The position numbers and the translations under genes were made by a program. The notes under the pieces are model-generated. The model was not told the DNA's origin. It did not search any database and worked only from the letters and a program-made list of their open reading frames with translations. A DNA stretch of 64,000 bases from Anniella stebbinsi (taxonomy: Eukaryota > Chordata > Lepidosauria > Squamata > Anniellidae), in the NCBI GenBank assembly GCA_029215795.1, contig JARDYH010000007.1:72470763-72534762 (forward strand), given 5' to 3'. This document shows, in pieces, positions 38,702 to 50,075 of this stretch. Position 1 is the stretch's first letter, and the number at the start of each line of letters is the position of its first letter.

Positions 38702-39629
38702 GACTAGCCATGTCCTCCACAGGAGCCATTTTGTAGAGGCACCTATACCAATCGCTGTAGGTGCCCACAGTTCTAGAAAAGTTGGGGACCCTTGGCTAAA
38801 ATATAATGCTGTGCCGAAACCCAACCTGTCCTTTTGCAACCTCCTTGTTCCCCTGAGAAAGAGGCAGCTGTTTTTCTGCCTCTTTCATTGGGAAGCTGAA
38901 AATTTCCAAGAAATTTCTCTGGGCGCAGGGCTTCCATGTTTATCTTTCAACTTCTCCATCCGTTTCTTGGAAAAACCGCTAGAGACTTAAGCAGGACTCC
39001 CTCCCTCGCGGCTTTCCAGTGCAGCTGCCTGCCTAGCGTCTGAAAGCTTAGAGAGGAGTGGTTGTTTTTCTTCTCATTCTTCTCATTGTTGTTCTCTTGA
39101 AAAGGACTTTTAAAAACAACAATGCAAAACCGAAATGCCTCTCTGCTTTCAGACACTCAGCAGGAAGATGCACTGGAAAGCCCCAGAATGGGGGTGGGAG
39201 ATGGTAAAAGAAAGAGCACCCCCCCCGCCACCTCCTTACAGGAAGGTAAGCACTGAAGCACTGCACCCTGAGAAATTTCTCACCCCTTCCCACAATTTTG
39301 GGGTGCCGGTTCTTTTCGCCTCTCCACTAACAAACGGTCGCACGTGAACAGCTCAAAAAAGTCATCACAGTGATGCTAAAATATGCTTGTATTTTTGGCT
39401 CCACCCCTTTTGCCTTCGGCCCCATGAACCAATCAGAGGAATGCAGCTCCTGAGGTCTTCTTCAAAACTGAATTTGGCCCTTACACTGAAAGAGGTTTGG
39501 TGCCTTTTCTTTGGGAGAAAAACAGCTGGGAAGAGCAGGCTGAAAGGCCTTTTTGAGCAAACAACCAGGAACGAAAGGGTTAACTCTCACTCTCCCCCCC
39601 CCCCCCATGCTTAAGCTGAGGTCATCTGT
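38702..39629. other. Intergenic, nothing recognised
   Basis: No exon was recognised. A C-run lies at 39594-39606. Confidence 0.3.
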
Positions 39630-40560
39630 ACAGTTGATTTATTTCATTTCCATACTGTCCTATAGCTAAAGCTCTCTGGTTGGTTCACAAAATATTAAAA
39701 ACATAAAGTGCAGCTTAAAGTATAAAATATGGAAACTTAAAACCACAATATAAAAGTACGACCAGAATAAACCCAAGCAGCAATGCAGAGATTTAAAATA
39801 TAGAGTTAAAATTTAGTAAAATTCTAAAATACTGGGACAATAAAAAGTTCTTTGGCAGGATCTACACTGCTGTTTTAAAGCGCTTTAAAGTGCTTTACAA
39901 CAGTAGTGACAACTGTTTTTTAGTGTGTCCTGGTCTCCAACAGTTGTCAGTACTGTTATAAACTGCTTTAAAGCACTTTATAACAGAAGTGACAACTGTT
40001 GGGGTCCAGGACATACTCCAAAACAGTGGTCACTACTGTTATAAAGTGCTTTAAAGCGCTTTAAAACAGCAGTGTAGATCCGCCCTTTATCTGGCGCCGG
40101 AAGGAGTACAATGTAGGTGCCAGGTAAACCTCTCCAGGGAGCTCATTCCACAGCTGGGGTGCCACAGCAGAAAAGGCCCTCCTCCTCTCATTCACTCGTC
40201 TCTCTTCCTTTGGCAGGGGCTCATGGAGGAGGACCCCTGAAGATGACTTTAGAGTTTGGGCAGATACATATGGGAGGAGGCATTCCTTCAGATAACCTGG
40301 CCCCAAGATGTTTAGGGCTTTGAATGTTAATACCAGCACTTTGAATCAGGCCCGGACATGGACTGGCAACCAATGCAGTTGGAAAAGTACTGGCATAATG
40401 TGGACTCGTTGGCCAGTCCCTGATAACCATCTTGCCGCCCTGTTTTGGACCAGCTGAAATTTCTGGACCGTAATCAAAGGCAGCCCCACGTATAACGCAT
40501 TGCAGTAATTCAAACAAGAGGTTATCAGAGCTAGGCTATCTCTGTCCAGATAAGGGTATA
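39630..40560 (-). mobile_element. L2-type LINE 3' end, interrupted by a MITE
   Basis: On minus, ORF2's last part reads RRAFSAVAPQLWNELPGEVY near 40150-40230 and the 3' UTR runs to TTTCCATACTGTCCTATAGC near 39650. A MITE occupies 39854-40085. Confidence 0.75.
39854..40085. mobile_element. Fold-back MITE, GGCAGGATCTACAC family
   Basis: The termini are GGCAGGATCTACACTGCTG and CAGCAGTGTAGATCCGCC. The interior has four alternating blocks of CTTTAAAGCGCTTTAAAG and CAACAGTTGTCA/TGACAACTGTT, again a palindrome of palindromes. Nested in L2. Confidence 0.75.
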
Positions 40561-41099
40561 CATGAATAAAAGAGACTTGGGGTGTACTTAAAGAAAAGAA
40601 TCATGGGATGGGAACATTGTATTCTCCCCTTAGGGTTGCCAACTGGCCACGTCTTGGCTTGACTGTGGGAGTGGTCCCTACCCCACCCCTATCTCTAGGA
40701 TTCATGTGAATGATACTATTTTATGGGAAAAGAATAATAATGCTGCCTATGACTCAGCATTGCCATCGGGGCTGACTAAGCACCTACCTCAATTCATTGG
40801 ACCTCTACCTTGGGGGGTATCATATGAGATGCACTGAACATGCCAAAACATGTACAATCATGCATGCAAGAAGACAGCCTCATAACGTTGACTCATATGG
40901 CAGGATGAACATGCGCAATGCACACTGATCTAATGCAGATGTGAGAAAGTGGAGGTAGCGGGATGAATTGGGGATGGGGGGGGGGGGAAGAGAGAAACCA
41001 TGGCTGTGAGACAGGCCTCACAGCTCTAGAGGGAGAAGGTAGTTTGTGACTATAGTTACCCTCTTTCTGTGGCATGGTTGTTGCAGGTTTAACATTCGC
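40561..41099. other. Intergenic, nothing recognised
   Basis: Only a G-run near 40977-40988. Confidence 0.3.
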
Positions 41100-41420
41100 C
41101 AGAGAGGCAGAAATTCAACAACAGAAGTATCTCTTCTCTGTCATCCCACAGTGCAGGACATGGAATAATGGGCTCAAGTGACAGGAAGGCAGATTCCAGC
41201 TGGACATCAGGAAAAGCGTCCTGACTATTAGAGCAGTACGACAATGGAACCAATGACTTAGGGAGGTGGTGGTTCTCTCCCACACTAGAGGCCTTCAAGA
41301 GACAGCTGGACAGCCATCTGTCAGGGATGCTTTAAGGTGGATTCCTGCACTGAGCAGGGTGTTGGACGCGATGGCCTTATAGGCCCCTTCCAACTCTACT
41401 ATTCTATGATTCTATGATTT
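41100..41420 (+). mobile_element. CR1 3' end
   Basis: CAGCTGGACATCAGGAAAAG, GAGCAGTACGACAATGGAAC and a (TTCTATGA)n tail are the CR1 terminal region, as at 2109-2412. Confidence 0.8.
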
Positions 41421-41939
41421 ACCCCCAATTGTTGCAATGCCATGCCTGGGAAAAGAGCACCGGTAGAATTTAAGCTTGACGTGTGTCTGTTTAAAAGCAC
41501 GGGAACCCTGCCAAAAAGCGAGAACAAAAAACAATAAAAGGAGGAGGCAGCTGAGTTCCCAACAATTACACAGCATAGCACCGAGAAATCTTGGATGCAA
41601 ATAGGCAAACAATTGCATCCCTGTTGCCAAAACAGATGATGTAACGATAAACCTACGTATAGATTGTTCACTTTTAAAAAAATAAAACAGGTGGAAGGGT
41701 TTTTAGCTCTTATGGGCTCTCCAGATACCTGAGTGGATTTGAAATATGAACCGGTTTGTCTTGCATTTGTCAATGAGTTCCTCTAGGGTTGATAGTGGGT
41801 GTGGGAGAGATACAGCGGGGCAAGGCTGCAATCCTTTGCATGTTTTCCTGAGCGTAAATCCAATTAAACTCATTACAACTTACTTCTGAGTGAACACACA
41901 TGGGAATGTGTGTCTCGTAGTCCCGGAGTTAGGTCTGAG
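41421..41939. other. Intergenic, nothing recognised
   Basis: No gene or repeat signal was identified. Confidence 0.3.
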
Positions 41940-42165
41940 CAGTGGAGGCTGGTGGCTCCAATCCCAGTGGGGCTGTGAATCCATTCCTGGTTTCAGTTGG
42001 AACTAGCTGGAACTCTAAAGGAGCTATCCATGGTACTGAAACCATTTTTTGGAGGGGTGGGGGGATAGGGTTCGGTATCTTGGATGGTTCGTTTAGGGTT
42101 CTGGCTGTATGAAACCCTGAGTGGATTTACAGTCCCACCAAAATTGGAGCTACCAGCCACCACTG
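41940..42165. mobile_element. hAT-like fold-back MITE, CAGTGGAGG family, 8-bp TSD
   Basis: The termini are CAGTGGAGGCTGGTGGCTCC and GGAGCTACCAGCCACCACTG. The flanks GGTCTGAG (41932-41939) and GATCTGAG (42166-42173) agree at 7 of 8. This is the simple, single-palindrome form of the family. Confidence 0.8.
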
Positions 42166-42186
42166 GATCTGAGTTAAATTTAGGTC

Positions 42187-42236
42187 TCACACACACACAC
42201 GCACGCACGCACGCACACACACACACACACACACAC
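42187..42236. repeat. (AC)n microsatellite with GCAC interruption
   Basis: AC repeat broken by four GCAC units. Confidence 0.95.
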
Positions 42237-42975
42237 TGGGAGATCAGCCACGATTGTTTCTTTGCATCAAATGCCCTTGAAGCAACCAAAGATCTGTTAG
42301 CACGTAGAAGAGGCAATTCCAGTTAAGGCTGCCGGACGCCTCCAAGAATCTATTTTATGGCCACCTGGATGTGATGTTTGTTACATAGTTTGATGCTGAG
42401 CAACTGTTTGTTTGTTTTTTAAAAAAGAAGAAGACACTTGTGTGGGGCTGTGGGGCGCTTGATCAGGTCTATGGCATGCGGGAGAGGCAGGCTTCCAAAA
42501 TGGAATTTGGCTGTTGGGCTGAAAGAGGTTCTAGATTATGGCATTGCAGCCCATGCTGAATGTAGAATTAGTGTGCTTAATGGGTATTTTCCTCTTTGGG
42601 TGCACGCACATCTCCAGTCTAATGTGAGATTGTGTTTCCATCTGGGATTACTATGGTGAGAAATTATAAATGTACTTCAGTTCCCATGTAAATAAGGGTG
42701 TTCATATACTTCCTTTATTTAGCTACTGCTGTGTGATTCACAAATACAGGGTGGGCATATAGTGCTGTGAGCCATTATATCATTGATGTTCCAAGGAATG
42801 CATAATGCTGTACCATTGTTGAAGTAGATTGTCATGAGTGGATGTGATCATTACTTGGATGGGAAGTCACTGAGAAACCCCTGCACACCACTCTCGACTA
42901 TGACAATGTACATCACTGCCTATATCTGCTGTTTATTGTAATTAGGCTTTGGTATGTTCTTGTGTTGCAAGATGA
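42237..42975. other. Intergenic, nothing recognised
   Basis: No gene or repeat signal was identified. Confidence 0.3.
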
Positions 42976-43262
42976 TGATGATGATGATTTCTATACCGCC
43001 CCATAGCCAAAGCTCTCTGGATGGTTTGCAACAATGGATTTTTAATTATGTGTATTTAAAATGTCTTCAAGTGTTTTAAATATTTTAAAATTGTACTATG
43101 TTTAATTATATTTTTAATTTTTGTATATTGCTATTTGTTTTAACTTTACATGTTTTAATTTGTAAGCTGCCTTGGGTCCCAGTATTGGGAAAAAGGCAGG
43201 ATATAAATAATAATAATAACAATAATAACAATAATAATAATAATAGCAATAATAATAACAAC
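42976..43262. mobile_element. L2 3' ends in both orientations
   Basis: Bases 42988-43025 (ATACCGCCCCATAGCCAAAG) are an inverted L2 end. Bases 43030-43262 form a plus-strand LINE or SINE end finishing in GGCAGGATATAAATAATAAT and a long (AAT/AAC)n tail. Confidence 0.6.
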
Positions 43263-43809
43263 AATTCAATGTTAAGACACATCTGTGTAGAAACGCTGCA
43301 TTGTCATCTTCATCTTCATCCTCATCCTCTTCATCCTCATCTCCATCAATCTCAGTGAAGGAAAGCTAGGGATCTGTCAAATTCAGTCTCCTTCAGGTTC
43401 TCAGTTCATGTCTAGGCTCATTTCATTCCGGTTCCATTCAAGATTTCCCCCCTCTTGGCACAGAAATTCATACAAATATTTGTACACTTTTCCCCCCCCC
43501 CCCAAACTGCGCTCATTTTTCTATGAATTTTTCAATTTGACACATTGTTGGGATGCACCCACCCACTGACTAGTGCATGTTTATGAGCCTTTTAGAAATG
43601 TACGCCTGTTCCCTTGCACGTTTTTCAAAGGCGCGCATGTGGCGGACGTCTCTTGTTCGGTTTGCGCGAAGTGTCGCAAACACGGAACTGTATGGATTTC
43701 TGGCCCAAAAATGGATTTGGGTCTGCATTCAGTCCCAGGAGGTATAAATTGTGTAATCTCGCATTAAAATGTGAATCCAACAAATTCCTCACCTATCTCT
43801 AGGAACAGT
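43263..43809. other. Intergenic, nothing recognised
   Basis: A (CATCTT/CATCCT)n stretch at 43305-43350 and a C-run near 43492; otherwise unassigned. Confidence 0.3.
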
Positions 43810-44110
43810 GCTGACCGTTAAACTGCTACAATTTGAAATGTGCAGGGGCCAGGTCTGTTTCAGTGGTTGGCTCCTGACTATGGAACAATTTGCCACTGGA
43901 GATTAGACTGGCTCCCACCGTCAATTGTTTTAAACGCCTCTGGGTTCTTAGTTTCACAAGAATTTGGGGGAGGGGTGGTTCAAATTTTAATGTGGGTTGA
44001 GGATTCTTAATCGAAATTGTTTTATGTATTATTGTAAAGTGCCACGATACCGGAAATGGAGAGGTGGCGCTATAAAAATGTTTTAAAATAAGAATAAAAA
44101 TAACAAAAAA
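43810..44110 (+). mobile_element. L2-type LINE 3' end
   Basis: TGACTATGGAACAATTTGCC corresponds to the ...WNxLP... end of ORF2, and the end GTGGCGCTATAAAAATGTTT is a LINE terminus with an A-rich tail. Confidence 0.6.
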
Positions 44111-45246
44111 AATTTAAAAAAGAATTAAAGGGTGAAATCAGTAGGGGAGCCTGTTGGACAACTTCTGTGGCACCCAGGAAATCGGGTTGCTTGGTACTGA
44201 TTCATAAGCCCAGACACGTCAATTTGATTCCATCTCTTCCCTCCAGCTGCTTTGCATGCAAGACTGTTTCCAGAACTCCAGTGTCCTCCTTCCTTCCCGA
44301 AAAAAAGGCAACCGCTGCAATTAGGAGCTTGATCAGAGCTGTATGACGAAGTAGGCCAAGGAGGTTGGATTCCGGAGGCCTATTGCTGCAAGCTGCTGCT
44401 GAGAAGGTTTGATTTCCTCTGACTGAGAGACCACTGGCGACTTCTTCAAAGTATTTGTTTTGTTTACAAACTTAGAAGTGAAGCATAACTGGAGCAAAAG
44501 CGCCCCTTTAGCAATGAAAATATCATAAGCACGTCAGCAGAGCTCTGCTGGATCAGATCAAAGCCCCATCTGGCTCAGAATCCCATTTCTCACAGTGGCT
44601 AACCAGATGCCTCCAGGAAGTTCAAATCTGTCAGTTTTGCTTTCTTTTCTATTCTTTCTGTCCCATTTATGCAGAAATCCGCACATTTATGAATGAGCCA
44701 GACAAAATCCTCGCCCACCCATTCAGTGGGTGCTGCTATTGACAACCTGGAGAGGACCGTGTTGTACCTGCTTTCCTTGCAACTGTTAAAGATGAGGAGC
44801 TTGTCAGGAAAAAAAGAGATGGCACCCTAATTTATCATTAAGGTTGTTGGGTATTCAGGGATTCACACCCAGAGCTATGTACTCCAAGCTCTGGGCCTCA
44901 CTGGACACATCTACCAGCTTTGATTTCTCCCACATTTGATTTTAAAACCACACACACACACACAAAACCTCAAATTCTTTCCATCCTATTTAAGGAGAAC
45001 TTTGTATGTTTTGCTAAGTCCTTTATCAAAAGCAAAGCAAGCAAAATTCTCATCTATTCCCACTGGAACGCCCACAAAAAAGTATTTGCAGGGAGCAGAT
45101 TGTGCTGCTCGCCTGTAAGGGCCATTCAGTGTTGTTTTTTAGGGAGAACCTGGTCAGTTTCCTCCCAAGGTTTCTGCTAAACTCTCCCCCCCCCACTCCC
45201 CAAATCAAGCTCTACCTTATCCAAAATGCCACTTGCTGTTTGACAC
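44111..45246. other. Intergenic, CR1 remnant only
   Basis: A minus-strand CR1 remnant lies near 44530-44620 (AGCTCTGCTGGATCAGATCA); the rest is unassigned. Confidence 0.35.
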
Positions 45247-45893
45247 AGGGTGGCCACATGAAAAGGAGGACAGGTCTCCTGTATCTTTAACAGTAGGCTG
45301 ACCACATGAAAAGGAGGACAGGGCTCCTGTAACTTTAACAGTTGTAGAGAAAAGGGAATTTCAGCCAGTGTCATTTGTATGCAATTAATTCCTGGTGAGA
45401 TTCCCTCTTCATCACAATGGTTAAAGTTGCAGGGGCCCTGCCTTCTTTTGTATATGGCCACTCTAGTATAGTGCCTGCACCTTTAACTGCTGTGATGAAG
45501 AGGGAATTTCACCAGGAACTAATTGCATGCAAATGACACTGGCTGAAATTCCCTTTTCTCTACAACTGTTAAAGTTACAGGAGCCCTGTCCTCCTTTTCA
45601 TATGGTCACCCTATTTAACAGTTGCATAGAAAAGGGAATTTCAGCAGGTATCATTTGTATGCCTGCAGCACCTGGCGAAATTCCCTCTTCATCACAACAG
45701 TTCAAGCTGCAGGAGCCCTGCCCTCTTTTGTATCTGGTCACGCTAGGCAGGGCTCCTGCAGCATTAACTGTTGTGATGAAGAGGGAATTTCAACAGGTGC
45801 TACAGGCATACAAATGATACCTTCTAAAATTCCCTTTTCAATACAACTGTTAAAGATACAGGAGCCCTGTCCTCCTTTTCATGTGGTCACCCC
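45247..45893. mobile_element. hAT-like double-palindrome MITE, copy 6 (outer), split by copy 7
   Basis: The left piece 45247-45293 (GGGTGGCCACATGAAAAGG) ends in CTTTAACAG; the right piece 45614-45893 resumes TTTAACAGTTGCATAG and ends near ATGTGGTCACC. The outer element is of the GCCTGCAGCACCTGG subtype and the inner one of the ATTCCTGGTG subtype. Confidence 0.85.
45294..45613. mobile_element. hAT-like double-palindrome MITE, copy 7 (inner, nested)
   Basis: It is flanked by the perfect 8-bp duplication TTTAACAG (45286-45293, 45614-45621), which is part of the outer element. Full length, 320 bp, TAGGCTGACC to GGTCACCCTA. Confidence 0.92.
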
Positions 45894-46108
45894 CCCCCCC
45901 CTCACACACACACGAGATAGGCAAATTCAACAATTTTGGAGCATCTCCATTTCCCATTTTTCCAATCCTCAGGTTGTTCCATCCCATTTCCACTTGTATA
46001 ACTTGTATACATTTTTTGTGTACGTTTTCCTTCCTGGGTGCATATAAACTTCAAGATGCTTTCCTCAACCTGGTGCCCTCTAGAGAACTTGGACTACAAC
46101 CCCCAGTG

Positions 46109-46312
46109 TGGTGTAGTGTGGCCTGGGTGTCGTATTGAGACTCAGGAGATCCAGGTTCTACTCTCGGCCATGATGCAGCCACAGCCTCTCAGCCTAACCT
46201 ACCTCACAGGGTGGTTGTGATGATACCATGGAGAGGAGGGCAATCGTATAAGCTGCCTTGAGATCCTTGCCAAGAGGGAAAAAAGACAAGATATAAACGT
46301 AATAAATAAATG
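46109..46312 (+). mobile_element. tRNA-derived squamate SINE, full length
   Basis: The head is AGTGTGGTGTAGTGTGGCCT, the B box AGATCCAGGTTCTACTCTC, the body CCTCACAGGGTGGTTGTGAT, and the end AGATATAAACGTAATAAATA. Same family as the 8478 and 55712 copies. Confidence 0.78.
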
Positions 46313-46995
46313 AACCTCCAGCATTCCCCAGCCAGCTGTATTGGCTGGGGAATGCGGGGAGTTGTAAGACTTTTTTTCCGGGTAAACACACATAGAATTG
46401 TGCACTAAAGTGTCACACCCATTGGCAGAAAATAGTATTGTCTGAATCCACCCATGTTTTGTTCCATTGCTCCCATGAGAGCGTAGGTGGGAATCTTCAA
46501 GCTTGTGCTGCTGGGATGGGTGAAATAAACCCTGCCCTCCTAAAATTTACAGCCATTGTCAACGTCAGGCTGCACAAGAGAACATAACTGGATGTTCAAG
46601 CTATTCAGACTCCTACACTTGAAAATCAGGTGGGATCATGGGCCAAGTTCAAGTCAGTAGAGCGAGTAGTTGTTAGTAGGTTAGGCTGGATTATGGGCTA
46701 GGCCAGGTGGGTGTGCCTCGTTTGACTTGACTTATACTGAACTCTTAATGTGCATGTTATCCAGAACTGGTGTACAAGCCCTGCTAACCCCTGGCCTTGA
46801 AGGGTGCTTGTGGGCTTTTTAAGAAACGGCTCTAAGGGATAGGAACATTTGGCAGGTGTGTGGCCACTCCTATCACCAGGTCAGCAGGTTTGAATGGGCG
46901 CCTGAATCCTTAACATTTGTCCAGAAGAAGGAATTTTGACAGGTTGCTTTTGTTCTGAGAACTGCCATCCAGAACAAGCCAACAATAAAACATAA
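46313..46995. other. Intergenic, nothing recognised
   Basis: No gene or repeat signal was identified. Confidence 0.3.
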
Positions 46996-47417
46996 ACTGG
47001 GTTCAAACAACATGCTCACCTACATTCAGTGGTTGGATCATAGGTTGTTGTTGAGCCATGGATTATCATGTTGCCTGAATGCAGCACATTTTCCACAGGG
47101 TGGCTTGTTAACCAATCCTTGTGGCTTATTTTTATCAAACAAGCCACCTTGAGAACCCATGGTTTGTTGTTGGGTTGTTCAAGGTGGTGAAAAAAGCCAT
47201 ACTGCATGGTTAACACGCCACCCTATGGGAAACATGCTGTGTTCAGCCTGCATGATAACCCATGATTCCACAACAACCCACATCCAGTGGTTGAGTGTGG
47301 GTTGTTGTTGAACCATGGGCTACTGTGTAGTTTGAACACAGCACGACAACCCACGGTTCAGCAACAACCCATGCTAAACCACTGAAGTTTCGTTAGCATG
47401 TTGTGTGAATCCAGCCA
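46996..47417. mobile_element. About 420-bp fold-back element with CAACAACCCA arrays
   Basis: It starts ACTGGGTTCAAACAACATGC and ends GCATGTTGTGTGAATCCAGCC. Inside, TGGTTGAGTGTGGGTTGTTGTTGAACCATGG-type blocks alternate with inverted ones (CAACAACCCATG...). Internal arms pair at several offsets. Confidence 0.65.
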
Positions 47418-47837
47418 CTGCCTTTAAGATTTCAGAAAAGAAAATCAGGGACATGCTTATATAATGCCCAGATTTTCACATCGAGTGGCCAATTACTCAT
47501 CACTGCAAAAGAGGAAATGCATCACCAAAAAAGAAAAAAAGAAAAAAAAAGAGAGAGGACAAAAGTTGACACAGCTTTGCATAAAAAAATCATGTGCTAC
47601 TTTATAGATGCACATTTAAAAATAATCACTATCATTTAAAGAGCAATACGTCTTACCAGAATGGAGAAGATTGTAACCAGATGACCAGTGTACCTGTCCA
47701 ATCTACTGTTGATGGACAGCTTCAAGAGCCTTGTACTTCTGGTTTCTGATGGTTCTTTATCTTTAAACTGGACTTGGCCTGGACAACACTTCAAATATAA
47801 GCTGCCTTCAAATGGCGGATTGTCCTTTGCAAAATCG

Positions 47838-48317
47838 GAGATGTGGCCAACCTATCTCATACCACAGGTCATTCTCCAAGCGCCCCACACTATTACAGAT
47901 TGCTGAAGGGTACACAGCAGCTGCTGTGCCCTTTATTGGTTTACTGTGAAAGAGCTCATCCTCCACTGATAAAAGCAAAATCTGTGAGGGCCTTCTCAGT
48001 GGTGGCCCCCCAATTATGGAATGATCTCCCCAACGAGGCTCACCTGGCGGCAACATTGTTATCTTTTTGGCACCAGGTCAAGACTTTTCTCTTCTCCCAG
48101 GCATTTAACAGCATATACTGAGTTTTTCATTGAGCCCAGACCTATATTGAGGCCTGGCTGAGAGTTCACAGTTGTTTTAAATGTATACTGTCTTTATATG
48201 TTGTCTATTTTTATGCTTTTATGCTTTTAAGTCTCATATATCGATTTTTAATGTCCGAAGTTTAAATTTTTGTAAACCGCCCAGACAGCATCGGCTGTGG
48301 GGTGGTATATAAACGTA

Positions 48318-48360
<43 letters not shown>
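47838..48360 (+). mobile_element. L2-type LINE 3' end with (AAT)n tail
   Basis: ORF2's end reads VRAFSVVAPQLWNDLPNEAH (47978-48037). The 3' UTR ends GTGGGGTGGTATATAAACG followed by (AAT)n at 48318-48360. Confidence 0.8.
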
Positions 48361-48361
<1 letters not shown>

Positions 48362-48693
48362 ATTGGTCGCACACTGAACTAGAAGAAATAAACAGATTCA
48401 ATCGCACCGAACTCACAAAACACCACATGCTCCATCCCAACTCATGCGTTGAAAGAACAACAATCAGCAGGAAAGAAGGAGGAAGAGGTTTGCTGGATAT
48501 TAACACAACGCATGCTAAACAGATAAAATCAGTCAGAGAATTCTTCCACACTAAAAACACCCCCATTCATAAAGCCATGGTAACAGCAGATAAAAAATAC
48601 GCCCCACTCAACCAAGCAGTACAAAACAAAGAACAAACACGACCAGTCACACTCACAGAGAAAAAAGAAAAATGGGCACAAAAAGTACTCACT

Positions 48694-48920
48694 GGCTCAA
48701 TTCGGACGACACGATAGTCAATGGTGGGTTGACTAACCCTAACCCTCACGCTAACCCTAGGGGGTACTTCCCACACAACATGGTAATAAATAATCAACTG
48801 TGGTGTGAATGAGGATCAGCGCTGAGTTGACTATGGCAGCATTCGGATGACACAATAGTCAAAACAACTGACGATTGTTTCCCCCACACCAGTTGTTTAT
48901 TGTGTCGTCCGAATTGAGCC
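48694..48920. mobile_element. MITE, GGCTCAATTCGGACGAC family
   Basis: The termini are GGCTCAATTCGGACGACAC and TGTCGTCCGAATTGAGCC, nearly perfect. The interior carries telomere-like CTAACCCTAACCCT (48731-48757) where the sister copies read differently. Confidence 0.78.
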
Positions 48921-49497
48921 CATGGGAAGCACTACCACATAATACAGAACCCACAAATAAACAAAGAACAACCGTACGAATGGCTTAGGAAGGGTGAGCT
49001 ATTTCCAAAAACAGAAGGATTCCTAGTAGCTATACAGGATCAAGTTATAGCCACCAAGAACTACCAAAAATACATCATAAAAGATAACAGTGCAACAACA
49101 GACCTATGCAGGAAGTGCCATCGGTTCCAAGAAACAATAGACCACATAACAGGAGGATGTAAAATTCTGGCAGGAATGGACTATATGGACAGACAAAATA
49201 CAGCTGCAAAAATAATTCACCAACAACCTTATCAAACAATCTACACCATACTAGACATACTCACCCGAAACAATCTTGGAAAATGCAGATCATAAAATAT
49301 ACTGGGACAACACAATTCATACGGACAAGACAATACCTTGCAACTGAACAGATATAACGGTCTTAGACAAAAGAGAAAAAAACACATACCTCATCGACAT
49401 AGCAATACCGAATGACAAAAATGTTGTTGAAAAGGAAGAAGAAAAGAGAGACAAATATACACCAGAGGTCATGGAAGTCGAAGGACTGTGGCAACAG

Positions 49498-49817
49498 TAG
49501 GGTGACCATCTGAAAAGGAGGACAGGGCTCATGTAACTTTAACAGTTGTAGAGAAAAGGGAATTTCAGCCAGTGTCACTTGTATGCAATTAGTTCCTGAT
49601 GAAATTCCCTCTTCATCACAACAGTTAAAGGTGCAGGCACTATACTAGAGTGACCATATACAAAAGAAGGCAGGGCCCCTGCAACTTTAACTGTTGTGAT
49701 GAAGAGGGAATATCACCAGGAACTAATTGCATACAAATAACACTGGCTGATATTCCCTTTTCTTTACAACTGTTAAAGTTACATGAGCCCTGTCCTCCTT
49801 TTCAGATGGTCACCCTA
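49498..49817. mobile_element. hAT-like double-palindrome MITE, copy 8
   Basis: It is flanked by the perfect duplication GGCAACAG (49490-49497, 49818-49825), inside the R4-like LINE. 320 bp, full length. Confidence 0.92.
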
Positions 49818-50075
49818 GGCAACAGGAAAAGGTCACAGTTATTCTGTTAGTCACCTCAGTCACCGGCATTACATCAAAAAATGATACAGAAAACCTTCAG
49901 GAACTGGGTCTACCAAAATACATCCACACCAACATCCAGAAAGCAGTCATACTTAAAACATGCTCAATTGTCAGGAAATTCCTGAATCTGTAAAAGACAA
50001 CATGACTTGGCAAAGCCCGTCATGTCCATCTAGAAAAACCGCCACGAGCGAGAAAGAGATGAAATAATAATAATA

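Larger units (their letters stand above)
48362..50075 (+). mobile_element. R4/Dong-type LINE, 5'-truncated, interrupted by two MITEs
   Basis: The coding remnant reads NSCVERTTISRKEGGRGLLD, then a CCHC zinc-knuckle CRKCHRFQETIDHITGGC (C-x2-C-x8-H-x4-C) near 49106-49160, and then TYLIDIAIPNDKNVVEKEEE near 49384-49440, the restriction-like endonuclease region of R2/R4-type elements. It ends after 49990 and is followed by (AAT)4. MITEs at 48694-48920 and 49498-49817 break it. The (AAT)n on both sides matches the TAA target preference known for Dong elements. Confidence 0.72.

Noticed and set aside
45177..45817. Small proteins such as CNFNHCDEEGISPG and MTLAEIPFSLQLLKL, recurring on both strands
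   Set aside because: They are translations of the palindromic MITE arms and occur at every copy; no gene context.
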